64,000 nt of DNA from contig NC_085136.1 in the NCBI RefSeq assembly GCF_035046485.1, forward strand, positions 223,018,853 to 223,082,852. The letters run 5' to 3'. Position 1 is the first letter of the stretch. Each line of letters starts with the position of its first letter. The notes under the pieces were generated by a model, which worked only from the letters and a program-made list of their open reading frames with translations, had not been told where the DNA came from and did not search any database. The position numbers and the translations under genes were made by a program. This document shows positions 12,235 to 22,749 of the stretch, in pieces. The stretch comes from Aedes albopictus (lineage: Eukaryota > Arthropoda > Insecta > Diptera > Culicidae).

Positions 12235-12448
12235 AAAAAAAAAAAAAACACGGGGACACGTTCAATGCTTCCAGTGAGCTTTTCGCCCTTTGAAGGAAGC
12301 ACGACACTAGACAACGGACTAGCATGCAACGCCCAGTGGCACAACTGAAAACTTTTCCTGACAGCTGCGGCGGTAATCGAACCCGCGCTCCTCAGCACGA
12401 TGCGACTAAGAGCTTGGTGACCCTAGCCGCACGACCACGGAGCCGCAC
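12235..12448 (-). mobile_element. tRNA-headed SINE inserted in the minisatellite
   Basis: Read on the minus strand it starts near GTGCGGCTCCGTGGTCGTG with an A-box-like GTGGTCGTGCGGCTAG, then a B-box-like GGTTCGATTACC about 55 bp on, a ~120-bp non-tRNA body, and a run of 14 T. The target is visible: CAGCCGTGGATTTGAAATCTC at 12968-12988 is an uninterrupted relative of the flanks CTGCCGTGGATT and AATATCTTCTG. The organisation resembles the Feilai-type SINEs known from Aedes, but the T-run instead of an A-tail is odd. Confidence 0.65.
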
Positions 12449-15400
12449 AATATCTTCTGAAATTCCTTCGGAGTTTCCTCCTAAAATTTCTATGATAATT
12501 CCTCTTAGAATTCTTTCGGAGATTCCTCCTGGATTTCTTACAGGGATTTCTCATGGAATTCCACCAGGAGTGCCATAAGAATTCCTTCGGTGATTTCTCT
12601 TGGAATTTCATCGGGGTTTCCTCTTGAAAATCCTTCGAATATTCAGCTTGGAAATCCTTCGGAGATTCCAACCAGAATTCTGATTTTTCGGGGATCCTCC
12701 TGGGATTCCTGCAGAGATTTCTTCTGTAATTTCGTCGGGGATTTCTCCAGAAATTCCTTCAAGAATTCCTCCTGGAATTCCGTCGTATCCCTTTGGACTT
12801 CTTTCAGGGATTTCTCCTGGAATCAATTAGAAGTTCCTCTAAGAATTCCGCCGGAGATTCCTCCTAGATTTCTTTCGGAAATTCCTCCTTGCATTTTTCT
12901 GGGATTCCTTTTGCAATTTCTTCATGGATTCCTCCTGAAAAAAATTCGGGTATTTCTCATAATTTTCAGCCGTGGATTTGAAATCTCCTGAAATTCCATC
13001 GGAGTTCCTCGAATTTCTTTGATAATTCCTCTTAGAACTATTTCGGAGATTCCTCCTGGATTTCTTACAGGGATTTCTCATGGAATTTCGGCAGGAGTCC
13101 TATAAGAATTCCTTCGGAGATTTCTCTTGGAATTGCATCGGGGTTTCCTCTTGAAAATCCTTTGAATATTCGGCTTGGAAATCCTTCGGAGATTCCAACC
13201 AGAATTCTGATTTTTTTTTTCAGGGGATCCTCCTGAGATTCCTGCAGGGATTTCTACTGTAATTTCTTCGGGGATTTCTCCAGAAATACTTTCAAAAATT
13301 TCTCCTGGAATTCCGTCAAGTCTCTTTGGACTTTCTTTCAAGGGTTCCTCCTGGAATTAATTCTAAGTTTCTCTTAGAATTCCGCCAGAGATTCCTTCTA
13401 GATTTCTTTCGGTTATTCCTCCTTGCATGTCTCTGGGATTTCTTTTGGAATTCCTTCGGGGTTTCTCCTGGAATTCCTTCGGTGATTCCTTCTGGACTTA
13501 CTTCGAGGATTCCTCCTGAAATTTCATCGGCGATTTCTCTCGATATTTCATTGCGGATTCTTCTCGGACATACTGGAATTCATCCTGGAATTGTTGTCTG
13601 AAATTCCTCCTGGAATTACTTCGGAGTTTCCTCTTAGAATTCTTTCGAATTTCATTGGGGATTCCTTCTGGAGTTCTTCGGTGGAGTTGGGTATTCCCTC
13701 TGGACTTCCTTCAGGGACTCCTCCTAGAATAAATATGAAGATTCCTCCTAGAATTTCTTCGGTGATTCCTCCTTGAATTCCTTTTGAAAATCCAAAAGGG
13801 ATTTTTCCTAGAGTTCCTTCGAGGATTACTTCAGGACTTTCTCTGAGGATTCCTCCTGAAATTTCTTCAGGGATTCCTCTCGATATTCCGTCGGGGATTC
13901 CTCCTGGACTTTCTACTAGAATTCGTTCTGGAAATTTTTTTTTCGAAGATTCCTCTTAAAATTCCTTTGGTGATTCCTCTTCGAATTTTTTCGAAGATTC
14001 CTTCTGAAATTCCTTCGGGGATTCCTCATGGATTTCTTCCAAGGATTTCTCTAAGAATTCCTTTGGGGTTTCCTTCTGAATCTTTTTCAGTGATTTTTAT
14101 AGAATTCGTTTCAGGGTTTTCTTCCGGAGGTTCCTCTTGGAATTCCTTCGATGATTCCTCCTTGAATACTCTCAAGGATTCTCAAGGAATTCCTTGAGAG
14201 ATTCCTCATCAAGCCCGTGCGTGGGTTAAACCCCTCCCATTGTCTATGTTTTATACAATAGCCGCCCCTCCGCCCTTTGCCAAAATTAGGAATAACCCCT
14301 CCCCTGTCGCCTTTTATGTGCACGGACCTTTCCTTCTGGGTATTTTTCGTTTATTCTTCCTAGAAATTCTGTCGGCATTCTTTCTCTAATTCCCTTGAAA
14401 ATTCACAATCGAATCATTTTGGGGATTCCTGCTGGAATTTCTTTGTGGATTACTGCTGAAATTCTTTCGGGATTTAGTCTTGAAATTCCTGCGGGGATTC
14501 CTCCTAGAATTATTTGAGGGGTTCCTCATGGATTCCCTTCGTGGATTTCTTCTGGAATTCCTTCGAAGACTCCTCCTGGATGTTTTTTTCATGGTTCCTC
14601 CTAGAAATCCTTTGGGGATTCCTTTTTGAATTCTTTTGAAAATTATTTCTGGAATTTCCTTCTAATTTTCTAAAATTATTTATTGGATTCCTTCCGGAAT
14701 TCCTTCGGGGATTCCTCCTGATATTCCGACGAGGTTTCCTCTTGGAATTCCTACGGAATTTCCTCTGGGAATTCCTTTTTTTTCGGAGAATCCTCCTAGA
14801 ACTCCTTCGAGAATTTCTCTAAGATAGCTTTCGAGGATTCCTCTCGGATTTCTTTTGGGGGTTTCTCCGGTGGGGTTCTTCCTTCGGGGATTTTTTCCTG
14901 ATATTCCTTCAGGGATTCCTTCTAGTATTCCTTCGGGATTCCCGCTGGGAATCCCTTTGGTTATTCATCTTCGATTTTTTTTTCGGAGATTCCTCCTGGA
15001 ATTCCTCCGGGGATTTCCCTTAGAATTCAGTCGGGGATTCTACCTAAAATTCCTTCGGAGGATTCTTGCTGGAATTCCTTCGAGGATTCCTCGTGGAATT
15101 CTTTCGGCAATTCCTGCTTAAGTTCTTTCAGAGATTCCTCCTGGGTATTTTTCGTTGATTCCTCCTGAAAATTTTTCAGGGATACTTTTTTGAATTTCTT
15201 TGGAAATACCCACTGGAATTCTTTTGAGGATTCCTGCTGCAAATTCTTTGAATATTCCTGCATGAATCTCATTGAGATATCTGGATATTTTTTCGTTGAT
15301 TTCTCCTAGAAATTCTTCAGTAATTCCTTCTTCTCGAATTCCTTCAGAAATTCACGCTGGAATTCCTTCGGAGAATCCTTTTGTAATTCCCTTGGGATTT

Positions 15401-15680
15401 CTGCTAAAAATCATTCGGGGAATCCTCCTGGAATTCCTTCGGGGAATCCTCCTGGAATTCCTTCGGGGATTCGTTCTGGATTCTAAAATTCCTCAAAAAA
15501 TACAATCAGGGATTTCATCAGAAGCATCTGCAGGGATCTCTCTAATAGAGATTCTTGAACAACAAGAGATTCCTGCAGACGTTCCCTCAGGGTTTCATAC
15601 AGCAGTTCCTGCAGAGATTAATTTCTTCAAGGCTCCTCTTGGAATTCCTTCTGAAATTCCTCCCTGAAATAATTCGGGGA
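12449..15680. repeat. GGAATTCC-type minisatellite, main block of copy B
   Basis: About 3.2 kb of degenerate 12/24-bp units. A longer period is visible: 12590-12980 and 13095-13430 are near-copies (GAATTCCTTCGG through CAGAATTCTGATTTTT and onward), indicating local duplication of ~510 bp. A ~115-bp non-array insert sits at 14212-14326. Confidence 0.85.
14212..14326. mobile_element. Short insert in the array with GYCCGTGC ends
   Basis: The minisatellite pattern stops for about 115 bp with CCCCTCCC-rich sequence. The insert begins GCCCGTGCG and ends GTGCACGGAC, a short inverted repeat. No clear target duplication is seen, so it may be a small MITE or captured sequence. Confidence 0.35.
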
Positions 15681-17391
15681 TTCCTTAGTGTAGCTAATGC
15701 AACCTTATTATCAAATTTGAAAGATTCTGAAGGTTATATGAGAACAAAACAGAAACTGTAGCAAAATCGATATTGTATTGTCCTTCAGTTGCATTGAAGT
15801 ATACAACATGCACTACACCACGGATATAGGTAACATCACAATAGGTCTAACCACTGGTCTCAGCGACGGACCCGAATAGAAATATAAAAAAGGTATTCAT
15901 TTAATCGTAATAGTTTCTGTTATGCCATCAATGGTTATGAAAACGCTCAGACTACAAATTCTAGAGCGTAATGACAACTTCTTTGCTTTACCAAATGTTG
16001 ACATTATGGTCAAATTTTGGTCACGCCGATACACGCCGCCACCGCCCCCGCCGAAAGCTGTCAACGGCGTCACGCCGATGACGCCGCCGCCGACGGCCAA
16101 AAATGCCTCTCACGCCGCCGCCAAGCAAAATATACAGTCGAGACTCTTATAAGATCACTGGTCGTGGGGCGCAATAGGAATCCGCTTAATAGGAGACTAA
16201 GAGCTTATGGGATTTCGGCATTTTGGGGGTGTGGCCTATTATCTCGGGTGTGTTAAGAGTTAACGCAATGCTTTCTTCGGCAAAGTTTTAGGGCTTGATA
16301 AGATCTACCATTTAGAACTTTGGTTCATATGATTAGTTGGCAATTTGACCGCTAGAGCGACCATCAACAATTTGATGTTAAATTGCACTACGGGAGCCAT
16401 ATCAGGTTGTCAAGCAAACGTTACGATATGCGACAGCTTAAGACCCTGATAATTTAGAAGGATAGTGTCTTCGGGAAAGTTGTTGGGTACGCCAATAACT
16501 TACTGACGATGAGTTGCGAAGTTCGAAATTCCTCCACTGGGCGGCGCTAGTGAGCAAGTAAAATTTCAAAACCTCATATCTCAGAATCCCGATAACTTAG
16601 GAAGTTGGTGTCTTCGGCAAAGTTGATCAGTATAACTTACATAAAAATAAACACTTGTTTCGCAATTCTGCCACTAGGCGGCGCTAGTGAACATGCAAAT
16701 TTCAAAACCTCATATCTCAGAATCCCGATAACTTAGGAAGATGGTGTCTTCGGCAAAGTTGATCAGTATGACATGAACTTACATAAAAATAAACACTTGT
16801 TTCGCAATTCTGCCACTAGGCGGCGCTACTGAACATGCAAATTTTAGAAATCTCATAGCTCAGAATCCTGATAACTTAGAAAGTTGGTGTCTTCGGCAAA
16901 GTTGATCAGAATGACATAAACTTACATAAAAATAAACACTTGTTTTAAAATACTGCCACTAGGAGGCGCTAGTGAACTTGCAAATTTTAGAAATCTCATA
17001 GCTCAGAATTCTGATAACTTAGGAAGTTGGTGTTTTCGGCAAAGTTGATCAGTATGACATAAACTTACATAAAAATAAACATTTGTTTCGCAATTCTGCC
17101 ACTAGGCGGCGTTTACCGGGTTTTTTCGACTTTTATGGACTTTTTTGGCGGTTTTTCGGCTTTGCATGTTCACTAACGCCGCCTAGTGGCAGAATTGCGA
17201 AACAAGTGTTTATTTTTATGTAAGTTTATGTCATTCTGATCAACTTTGCCGAAGACACCAACTTTCTAAGTTGTCAGAATTCTGAGCTATGAGATTTCTA
17301 AAATTTGTATGTTCACTAGCGCCGCCTAGTGGCAGAATTGCGAAACAATTGTTTATTTGCCAAAGACACCATCTTTCTAAGTTAACGGGGG

Positions 17392-17616
17392 GGGCGACAC
17401 CAATGAGAGTATATTACAGGTGGGGAAGAAGAAGAGATGGCTATGTATTAGTAAGAAAAGAAAATGTAAACATAAATAGTGACGTCACTATTTGACACGC
17501 GTTCTTATGGGAGCTCGCTTTGATTGTAGTAGTGACATGTTTTGCACCAGACACGGATCCCACGCACACGAACTATCTTCTTCCCCACCTGTAATATACT
17601 CTCATTGGAGCGACAC
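17392..17616. mobile_element. 207-bp TIR element with 9-bp near-duplication, nested
   Basis: The element is 17401-17607, starting CAATGAGAGTATATTACAGG and ending with its reverse complement; the inverted repeat runs about 33 bp. Flanks are GGGCGACAC (17392-17400) and GAGCGACAC (17608-17616). The related uninterrupted sequence GAGCGACACTAG occurs at 18206-18217 in the same palindrome. A 7-9-bp duplication fits hAT or Mutator-like elements. Confidence 0.65.
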
Positions 17617-17903
17617 ACGGTCAGAAAATTCACTCATTTTCGAGCTAAAGTGGGACAACTCAAAATTGAGTAAATTTTTTTCCCAGCGATAGCGCTGGCC
17701 CAAGTGCAAAAATCTCATCAGTTTAAGCCGTATAATATTCTTGATGATGCGAAGAATATTATACGGCTTAAACCAGTTGGATTTTTGCACTTGGGTCAGC
17801 GCTATCGCTGGAAATGCAATTTACTCATTTTTTGAGCTGTTCCAGTTTAGCTCAGTTTTGTGTGAATCTTACTCATTTTAGAGTAACATTTTCTTAGCGT
17901 GCA
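17614..17903 (+). mobile_element. 286-bp MITE, copy 1
   Basis: The element is 17616-17901, flanked by CA. Ends are CACGGTCAGAAAAT and ATTTTCTTAGCGTG. It contains an inner fold-back around AAGCCGTATAATATTCTT. Reverse-complemented, copy 2 at 19248-19533 appears identical over the full 286 bp by eye. The empty site GCGACACTAG at 18208-18217 supports insertion. Confidence 0.8.
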
Positions 17904-19088
17904 CTAGTTTTGCTGAGCCGAAAAACCGCCAAAAAAATCGAAAAAAGACGAAAAAACCCGGTAAACTCCGCCTAGTGGCAGAATTGCGAAACAAATGTTT
18001 ATTTTTATGTAAGTTTATGTCATACTGACCAACTTTGCCGAAAACACCAACTTCCTTAATTATCAGGATTCTGAGCCATGAGATTTCTAAAATTTGAAAG
18101 TTCACTAGCGCCTCCTAGTGGCAGAATTTTGAACGAAGTGTTTATTTTTATGTAAGTTCTTGTCATTCTGATCAACTTTTCCGAAGACATCAACTTTCTA
18201 AGTTATCGGGGGGAGCGACACTAGTTTTGCCAAGCCGAAAAACAGCCAAAAATATCGAAAAAAGACGAAAAAACCCGGTAAACGCCGCCTAGTGGCAGAA
18301 TTGCGAAACACGTGTTTATTTTTATGTAATTTTATGTTATACTGATCAACTTTGCCGAAGACAGCAACTTTCTAAGTTATCAGGATTCTGAGCTATGAGA
18401 TTTCTAAAATTTGCATGTTCAGTAGCGCCGCCTAGTGGCAGAATTGCGAAACAAGTGTTTATTTTTATGTAAGTTTATGTCACACTGATCAACTTTGCCG
18501 AAGACACCATCTTCCTAAGTTATCGGGATTCTGAGATATGAGGTTTTGAAATTTTACTTGCTAACTAGCGCCGCCCAGTGGAGGAATTTCGAACTTCGCA
18601 ACTCATCGTCAGTAAGTTATTGGCGTACCCAACAACTTTCCCGAAGACACTATCCTTCCAAATTATCAGGGTCTTGAGCTGTCGCATATCGTAACGTTTG
18701 CTTGACAACCTGATATGGCTCCCGTAGTGCAATTTAACATCAAATTGTTGATGGTCCCTCTAGCGGTCAAATTGCCAACTAATCATATGAACCAAAGTTC
18801 TATATGGTAGATCTTATCAAGCCCTAAAACTTTGCCGAAGAAAGTATTGCGTTAACTCTTAACACACCCGAGATAATAGACCACACCCCCAAAATGCCGA
18901 AATCACATAAGCTCTTAGTCTCCTATAACGCTCACCCCTGTCTAGTAGGAGTTCGTTTAATAGGAGTCCGTTTAATAGGAATTCGTTTAGTAAGAGACTC
19001 GACTGTAGTCGGTGCACAGATCTAGTTGGCACCGGAAAGCGTCGACAAACCCGTTCCTACAAAAACCTAGAAGAAGTATCATATTCAT

Positions 19089-19670
19089 GGTCCACCCACC
19101 GACGAACCGACGTGACAGCTAGAACAAATAAATTCAAATTTGTTGTCCCCGACGCCATGATGAAAAATAGCCGAACTCTACCGCCTCCTCTATAACGGTT
19201 CGCGTTGTTTTGATAATAGCTTGACTCAAAACCCCCGTGTATTCATACACGCTAAGAAAATGTTACTCTAAAATGAGTAAGATTCACACAAAACTGAGCT
19301 AAACTGGAACAGCTCAAAAAATGAGTAAATTGCATTTCCAGCGATAGCGCTGACCCAAGTGCAAAAATCCAACTGGTTTAAGCCGTATAATATTCTTCGC
19401 ATCATCAAGAATATTATACGGCTTAAACTGATGAGATTTTTGCACTTGGGCCAGCGCTATCGCTGGGAAAAAAATTTACTCAATTTTGAGTTGTCCCACT
19501 TTAGCTCGAAAATGAGTGAATTTTCTGACCGTGTATAGGAAAAGGTTCGCGCCTGAGCTGATTTGACAGAAGCGTTCGCTCGCTTTGCTGGTCGACCGGT
19601 CGCGACCGTTAAATTTAGGGGGGGACACTTTTGAAACACCACTGTCACGTCGGTTCGTCGGTGGTCCACC
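19089..19670. mobile_element. 566-bp TIR element with 8-bp duplication, host of MITE copy 2
   Basis: GGTCCACC is present at 19089-19096 and 19663-19670. The element begins CACCGACGAACCGACGTGAC and ends with the matching inverted sequence, a TIR of about 22 bp. Without the nested MITE it is about 278 bp. The 8-bp duplication fits a hAT-type MITE, although a run of C leaves the exact boundary uncertain by one base. Confidence 0.7.
19246..19535 (-). mobile_element. 286-bp MITE, copy 2 (TA duplication)
   Basis: The element is 19248-19533, flanked by TA on both sides, in opposite orientation to copy 1. It is nested in the 566-bp element. Identity with copy 1 and the clean TA duplication indicate very recent movement by a Tc1/mariner-like source. 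Confidence 0.85.
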
Positions 19671-19951
19671 TTCTTACTCGGTGAAAAAGCCAAGAGGTAA
19701 GAGATATATCTCACAATCAACGGATCCGTATACGAATCCATGCCAATTTTTTAATTAACCTATATATGGTTCACCTATTGTTCCGCTTCTAGCGATTGCT
19801 AGACCCACTTTAAACAGCCTCCTGGCACGCGGCCATGTTTTTGAGGTCAGCATCAAAATCCAGGAACGATTATTGACTGTGGCTGAATCATATCAATAAC
19901 AATTATAAATTTTATGGAAACTTTATTTCCGTGACGAAGACGAGCTGATAC

Positions 19952-20350
19952 TACACTCAGCGAAAAAATCTAGCGAAATTCATCGAAATACCTTATGAAA
20001 ATTTGCTATAACTAATTCTTATGGATGACATAAGAATACCTTATGAAAATTGATCGTGCTTGCTATGACAAATTTCATAAGATAGACTTATGAAAAGAAC
20101 AAAAAAATCTTAAAATGATGCAGACTGGATTCGATCCTAGAACGTCGGGATCACCGAGCCCGTGTTTTATCCACACGGCTACCGACGCTTGAGAAAACCT
20201 GGTTGCTAAACATGAATAAAAGCTAAGCTGTGAGACGATTTTACGTCATAGAGTGACCTTATGAAATTCATCCGAATCATTATGAATTATTTAAAGGCCG
20301 TTTCATAAGTTGGGCCTTATGGAAATCTTAAGGTTATTTGGCTGAGTGTA
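19952..20350. mobile_element. 395-bp TA-flanked MITE carrying a tRNA-like segment
   Basis: The element is 19954-20348 between two TA. It begins CACTCAGCGAAAAAATC and ends AAGGTTATTTGGCTGAGTG, an imperfect inverted repeat. Subterminal CTTATGAAA/TTTCATAAG motifs recur in both orientations. The centre (about 20118-20195) is tRNA-like on the minus strand. Confidence 0.75.
20118..20195 (-). ncRNA. tRNA-like segment inside the 395-bp MITE
   Basis: On the minus strand GGTAGCCGTGTGGATAAAAC resembles an A box and AGGATCGAATCC matches a B box about 35 bp downstream; ATTTTAAGATTTTTTTG follows as a possible Pol III terminator. No complete cloverleaf with a paired acceptor stem is evident. Confidence 0.45.
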
Positions 20351-20780
20351 ATACAACTTCATTTAAAAAAAAAAAATTACGAAATTTAAAATCATGTTTT
20401 GTTTAAACTAACGATTTTAAGAGGTGAAAAAAAAATTGGTTGTGAAAAAAAGTTTCGCCGCTTTTGATTTTTGCTCTAGAATTATGTTTGTTTACAAACT
20501 ATGCGCTGTCATGGGGAACCAAGCAGCCGAGCCGCCGCTATTGTGTTCAACGAGGCGGCTGGAAGTGGGAACCAGAGATGTTGGCTCGTTATTTTCCTGT
20601 GGGGCAGTATTGCGGTGACAGGAGGCTGACTTTAAAGCTTTGGTGGCTAATTTGCTGCGTGGAAATGATGTAATCTGTGCATCACTTTTCCAACGCGACT
20701 AATGTACAGCGAAAATGATGTGATAGGTGTCACAAGGGGGTCAGGATTATGAAGATGTCGCTAATTAGTTGAAATTTTCA
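20351..20780. other. 430 bp with no recognisable feature
   Basis: A/T-rich start with an A-run near 20368, then unremarkable sequence. Short frames here show no family signature. Confidence 0.4.
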
Positions 20781-20782
20781 CC

Positions 20783-21461
20783 TACCCCGCTGGGTTCGAC
20801 ACGTTTTAATACGACACTTTTTAATTCGTACCCCGCTTATTCGACATATGTCGAATTAAAAGTGTTAAAATGTCATAGCGATGTACACTGTAAATGAAAA
20901 ACAGTTTGATATATCGCTTATACACTTTCAATTTGTGCACATAGTGCCAACGTAAGAACAAACACGACAATCACGAAACGCGACGCGAGATAAGACACGA
21001 CACTTATGGTTTTTACAATCGTCAAAATAATTAATAAAATACCTTTATGGCTCTGACATTAAGGTAATTTTTTTTTTATTATTTTGACTAGTGTAAGAAC
21101 CATAAGTGTCGTGTCTTATCTAGCGTCGCGTTTCGTGATTAATGCACTAATACTCGCACCCACAGAAGCTCCTTTTGCAGCCGCTAATTCCGGAAGTTCT
21201 GAAATGGTGCTATTCGACACCCAAACCGCCTGGAGAGCAAACGGAATGAACTGAGGATGGCAACAATCGTAAAAAGAACGAGTTTTCCATTTGCACCACC
21301 GCAATATTTGTTGAAATTATGTTTCATAACAAATCCGGAAATCAAAACAAAAATAGAATTACCAAATGACAATGAGCATGCTGATGTAGTGTGACCAGTT
21401 TGTCCAATTAAAAGTTTACCCCGGTTACTCGACAACAGTCGGTGTCGTATTAGCAGGGTAA
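20783..21461. mobile_element. Candidate TA-flanked element with nested fold-back
   Basis: The left end is TACCCCGCTGGGTTCGACAC and the right end, reverse-complemented, TACCCTGCTAATACGACAC; both are preceded by TA. An inner inverted repeat pairs about 20969-21030 with 21080-21140 around CGCGACGCGAGATAAGACAC. A second small palindrome ATTCGACATATGTCGAAT lies at 20839-20856. No coding sequence is recognised. Confidence 0.45.
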
Positions 21462-22321
21462 TACGGTATATGGATTCGCATTATACGATTTACACAGTGT
21501 ATTCTGTGTATCCTCGTATTTTCGTTTTCCAATCGATACCGATCTGTTTTATTGTTGCTGTTCTTTTTTTGTGCTGTGATTGTAAAGAGTTCAATCTTGC
21601 TTAGTTTGGGTAGTATAGGGCAGATCAGATATTAACTTGAGAGGCTCCAGCTTCATGTGATACTTAAGTAGTACAGATCTTGGATTATTTAGCATAGGAA
21701 TCTGAAAGAGAGAGTGTTAAACATAACGCTTTGCTGCTGAATGATCCAGCAGGAAAAACCTTTGTACAAATGTTTCCAGTTTGAGTAAGGTAAATCGATT
21801 CAACAAAATCCTTGCCAAATCTAAAGAACTTCGTTCGCCAAATGGCGATTTAGTGCAAACTTTCTCGGATGTGTGGATTTTACATCTGTAGGTGAACTTG
21901 ATGTCTTTTCTTGTAGTTATGATACTTATATCAAGCTTCGTCTCGGAGTATAAAAACTATAGAATTGATTGAGTGGGCACTAAAGCTTTGCTCCTTTCAA
22001 ATCTCCTGGAGTAGATGAGATAAAATATATCCAATTCTGCTTTGGAATGAATTTGATTATTTTAAACAGGTTCAAAAAAACAACTTGCTTGAAGTTTTGC
22101 CGCAGAGATATTCCCAAACCTTGACGGGATATTACTGTAAAGTTTATTCAGAAAGTCAATATAAAGAATCAAAGAAATTCAGAACTATCAGTTTGACCTC
22201 TTTTCTACTGAAATGCTTAGAACGCATTGTCGAACATTACATACGTGATGTTCATCTGGCCAACGTACCTTTTCATGTGAACCAACACGCCTACCAATAT
22301 GGAAAGTTCACTGTGACTATT

Positions 22322-22492
22322 TAGGGGCTGTCCATTAATTACGTAAGGGTTTATGGTGGGAGGGGGAGTTTGAGAAATCTTACGCGCCATACAAAAATGT
22401 TTGGGTTCTCATACAAAAAATCTTACAAGGGGGGGGAGGGGGTGTCAGAAAATCGCAAAAATTGCCTTACGTTATTAATGGACAGCTCCTTA
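22322..22492. mobile_element. 167-bp MITE in the LINE (TA duplication)
   Basis: The element is 22324-22490 between TA and TA. Ends are GGGGCTGTCCATTAATTACG and, inverted, AGGAGCTGTCCATTAATAAC. Removing it joins LINE sequence GTGACTATTTA with ACATCAGGATG in the RT region. Confidence 0.75.
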
Positions 22493-22749
22493 ACATCAGG
22501 ATGTTTACGATAATGAGAAAGCGTTCACTCAAAAGAAACCTTGTCTGGATGTTTTCTTAGATATCGTGGGTGCTTTTGACAACGCGCCTTTTGATGCCAT
22601 ACTGGAAGCCGCTCGGAGTCATGGTATATCTTCAATGATTTTCAATTGGATTAACCAAATGCTCAAACACCGACATCTTCTCTCGAAATTGCGTCTAGCA
22701 GCGATTAGCAAATTGAGAGTTTGTGGAGATCGTCAAAGCTGCTTTTGAA

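Larger units (their letters stand above)
16133..19007. mobile_element. 2.87-kb palindromic TA-flanked element (pogo/Tc1-mariner-like ends)
   Basis: The element spans 16135-19005 with TA on both sides. It starts CAGTCGAGACTCTTA and ends with the exact reverse complement. The uninterrupted site AAATATAGTCGG in copy A (2470-2480) shows that the insertion duplicated TA. The terminal ~400 bp are inverted copies. Inward of them lie tandem ~145-bp units containing GCCACTAGGCGGCGCTAGTG, repeated four to five times on the left arm and again, inverted, on the right arm. CAGT-starting ends with TA targets fit pogo-type elements; no transposase is present. Confidence 0.85.
11204..19032. mobile_element. 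Satellite-bearing TIR element, copy B, complete with 8-bp target duplication
   Basis: The element spans 11212-19024. The same 8 bases GTTGGCAC flank it at 11204-11211 and 19025-19032. Its ends are TAGACCTGTACGCC and GGTGCACAGATCTA, an imperfect inverted repeat. Both ends carry GCC-rich CACGCCG repeats, and the interior is mostly GGAATTCC-type minisatellite plus a ~0.5-kb unique tail. Removing the nested palindrome (16135-19005 plus one TA) leaves about 4.94 kb. The 8-bp duplication and short subterminal repeats point to hAT-type transposition; no transposase is encoded, so it would be non-autonomous. Confidence 0.8.

Noticed and set aside
12366..12447. A functional tRNA gene on the minus strand
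   Set aside because: A- and B-box-like sequences are present but the acceptor stem is unpaired and it is the head of a SINE body inserted in repeat DNA.
2207..16256. Arginine- and proline-rich frames near 2.4, 11.2 and 16.0 kb
   Set aside because: They are translations of the GCC-rich CACGCCG subterminal repeats.
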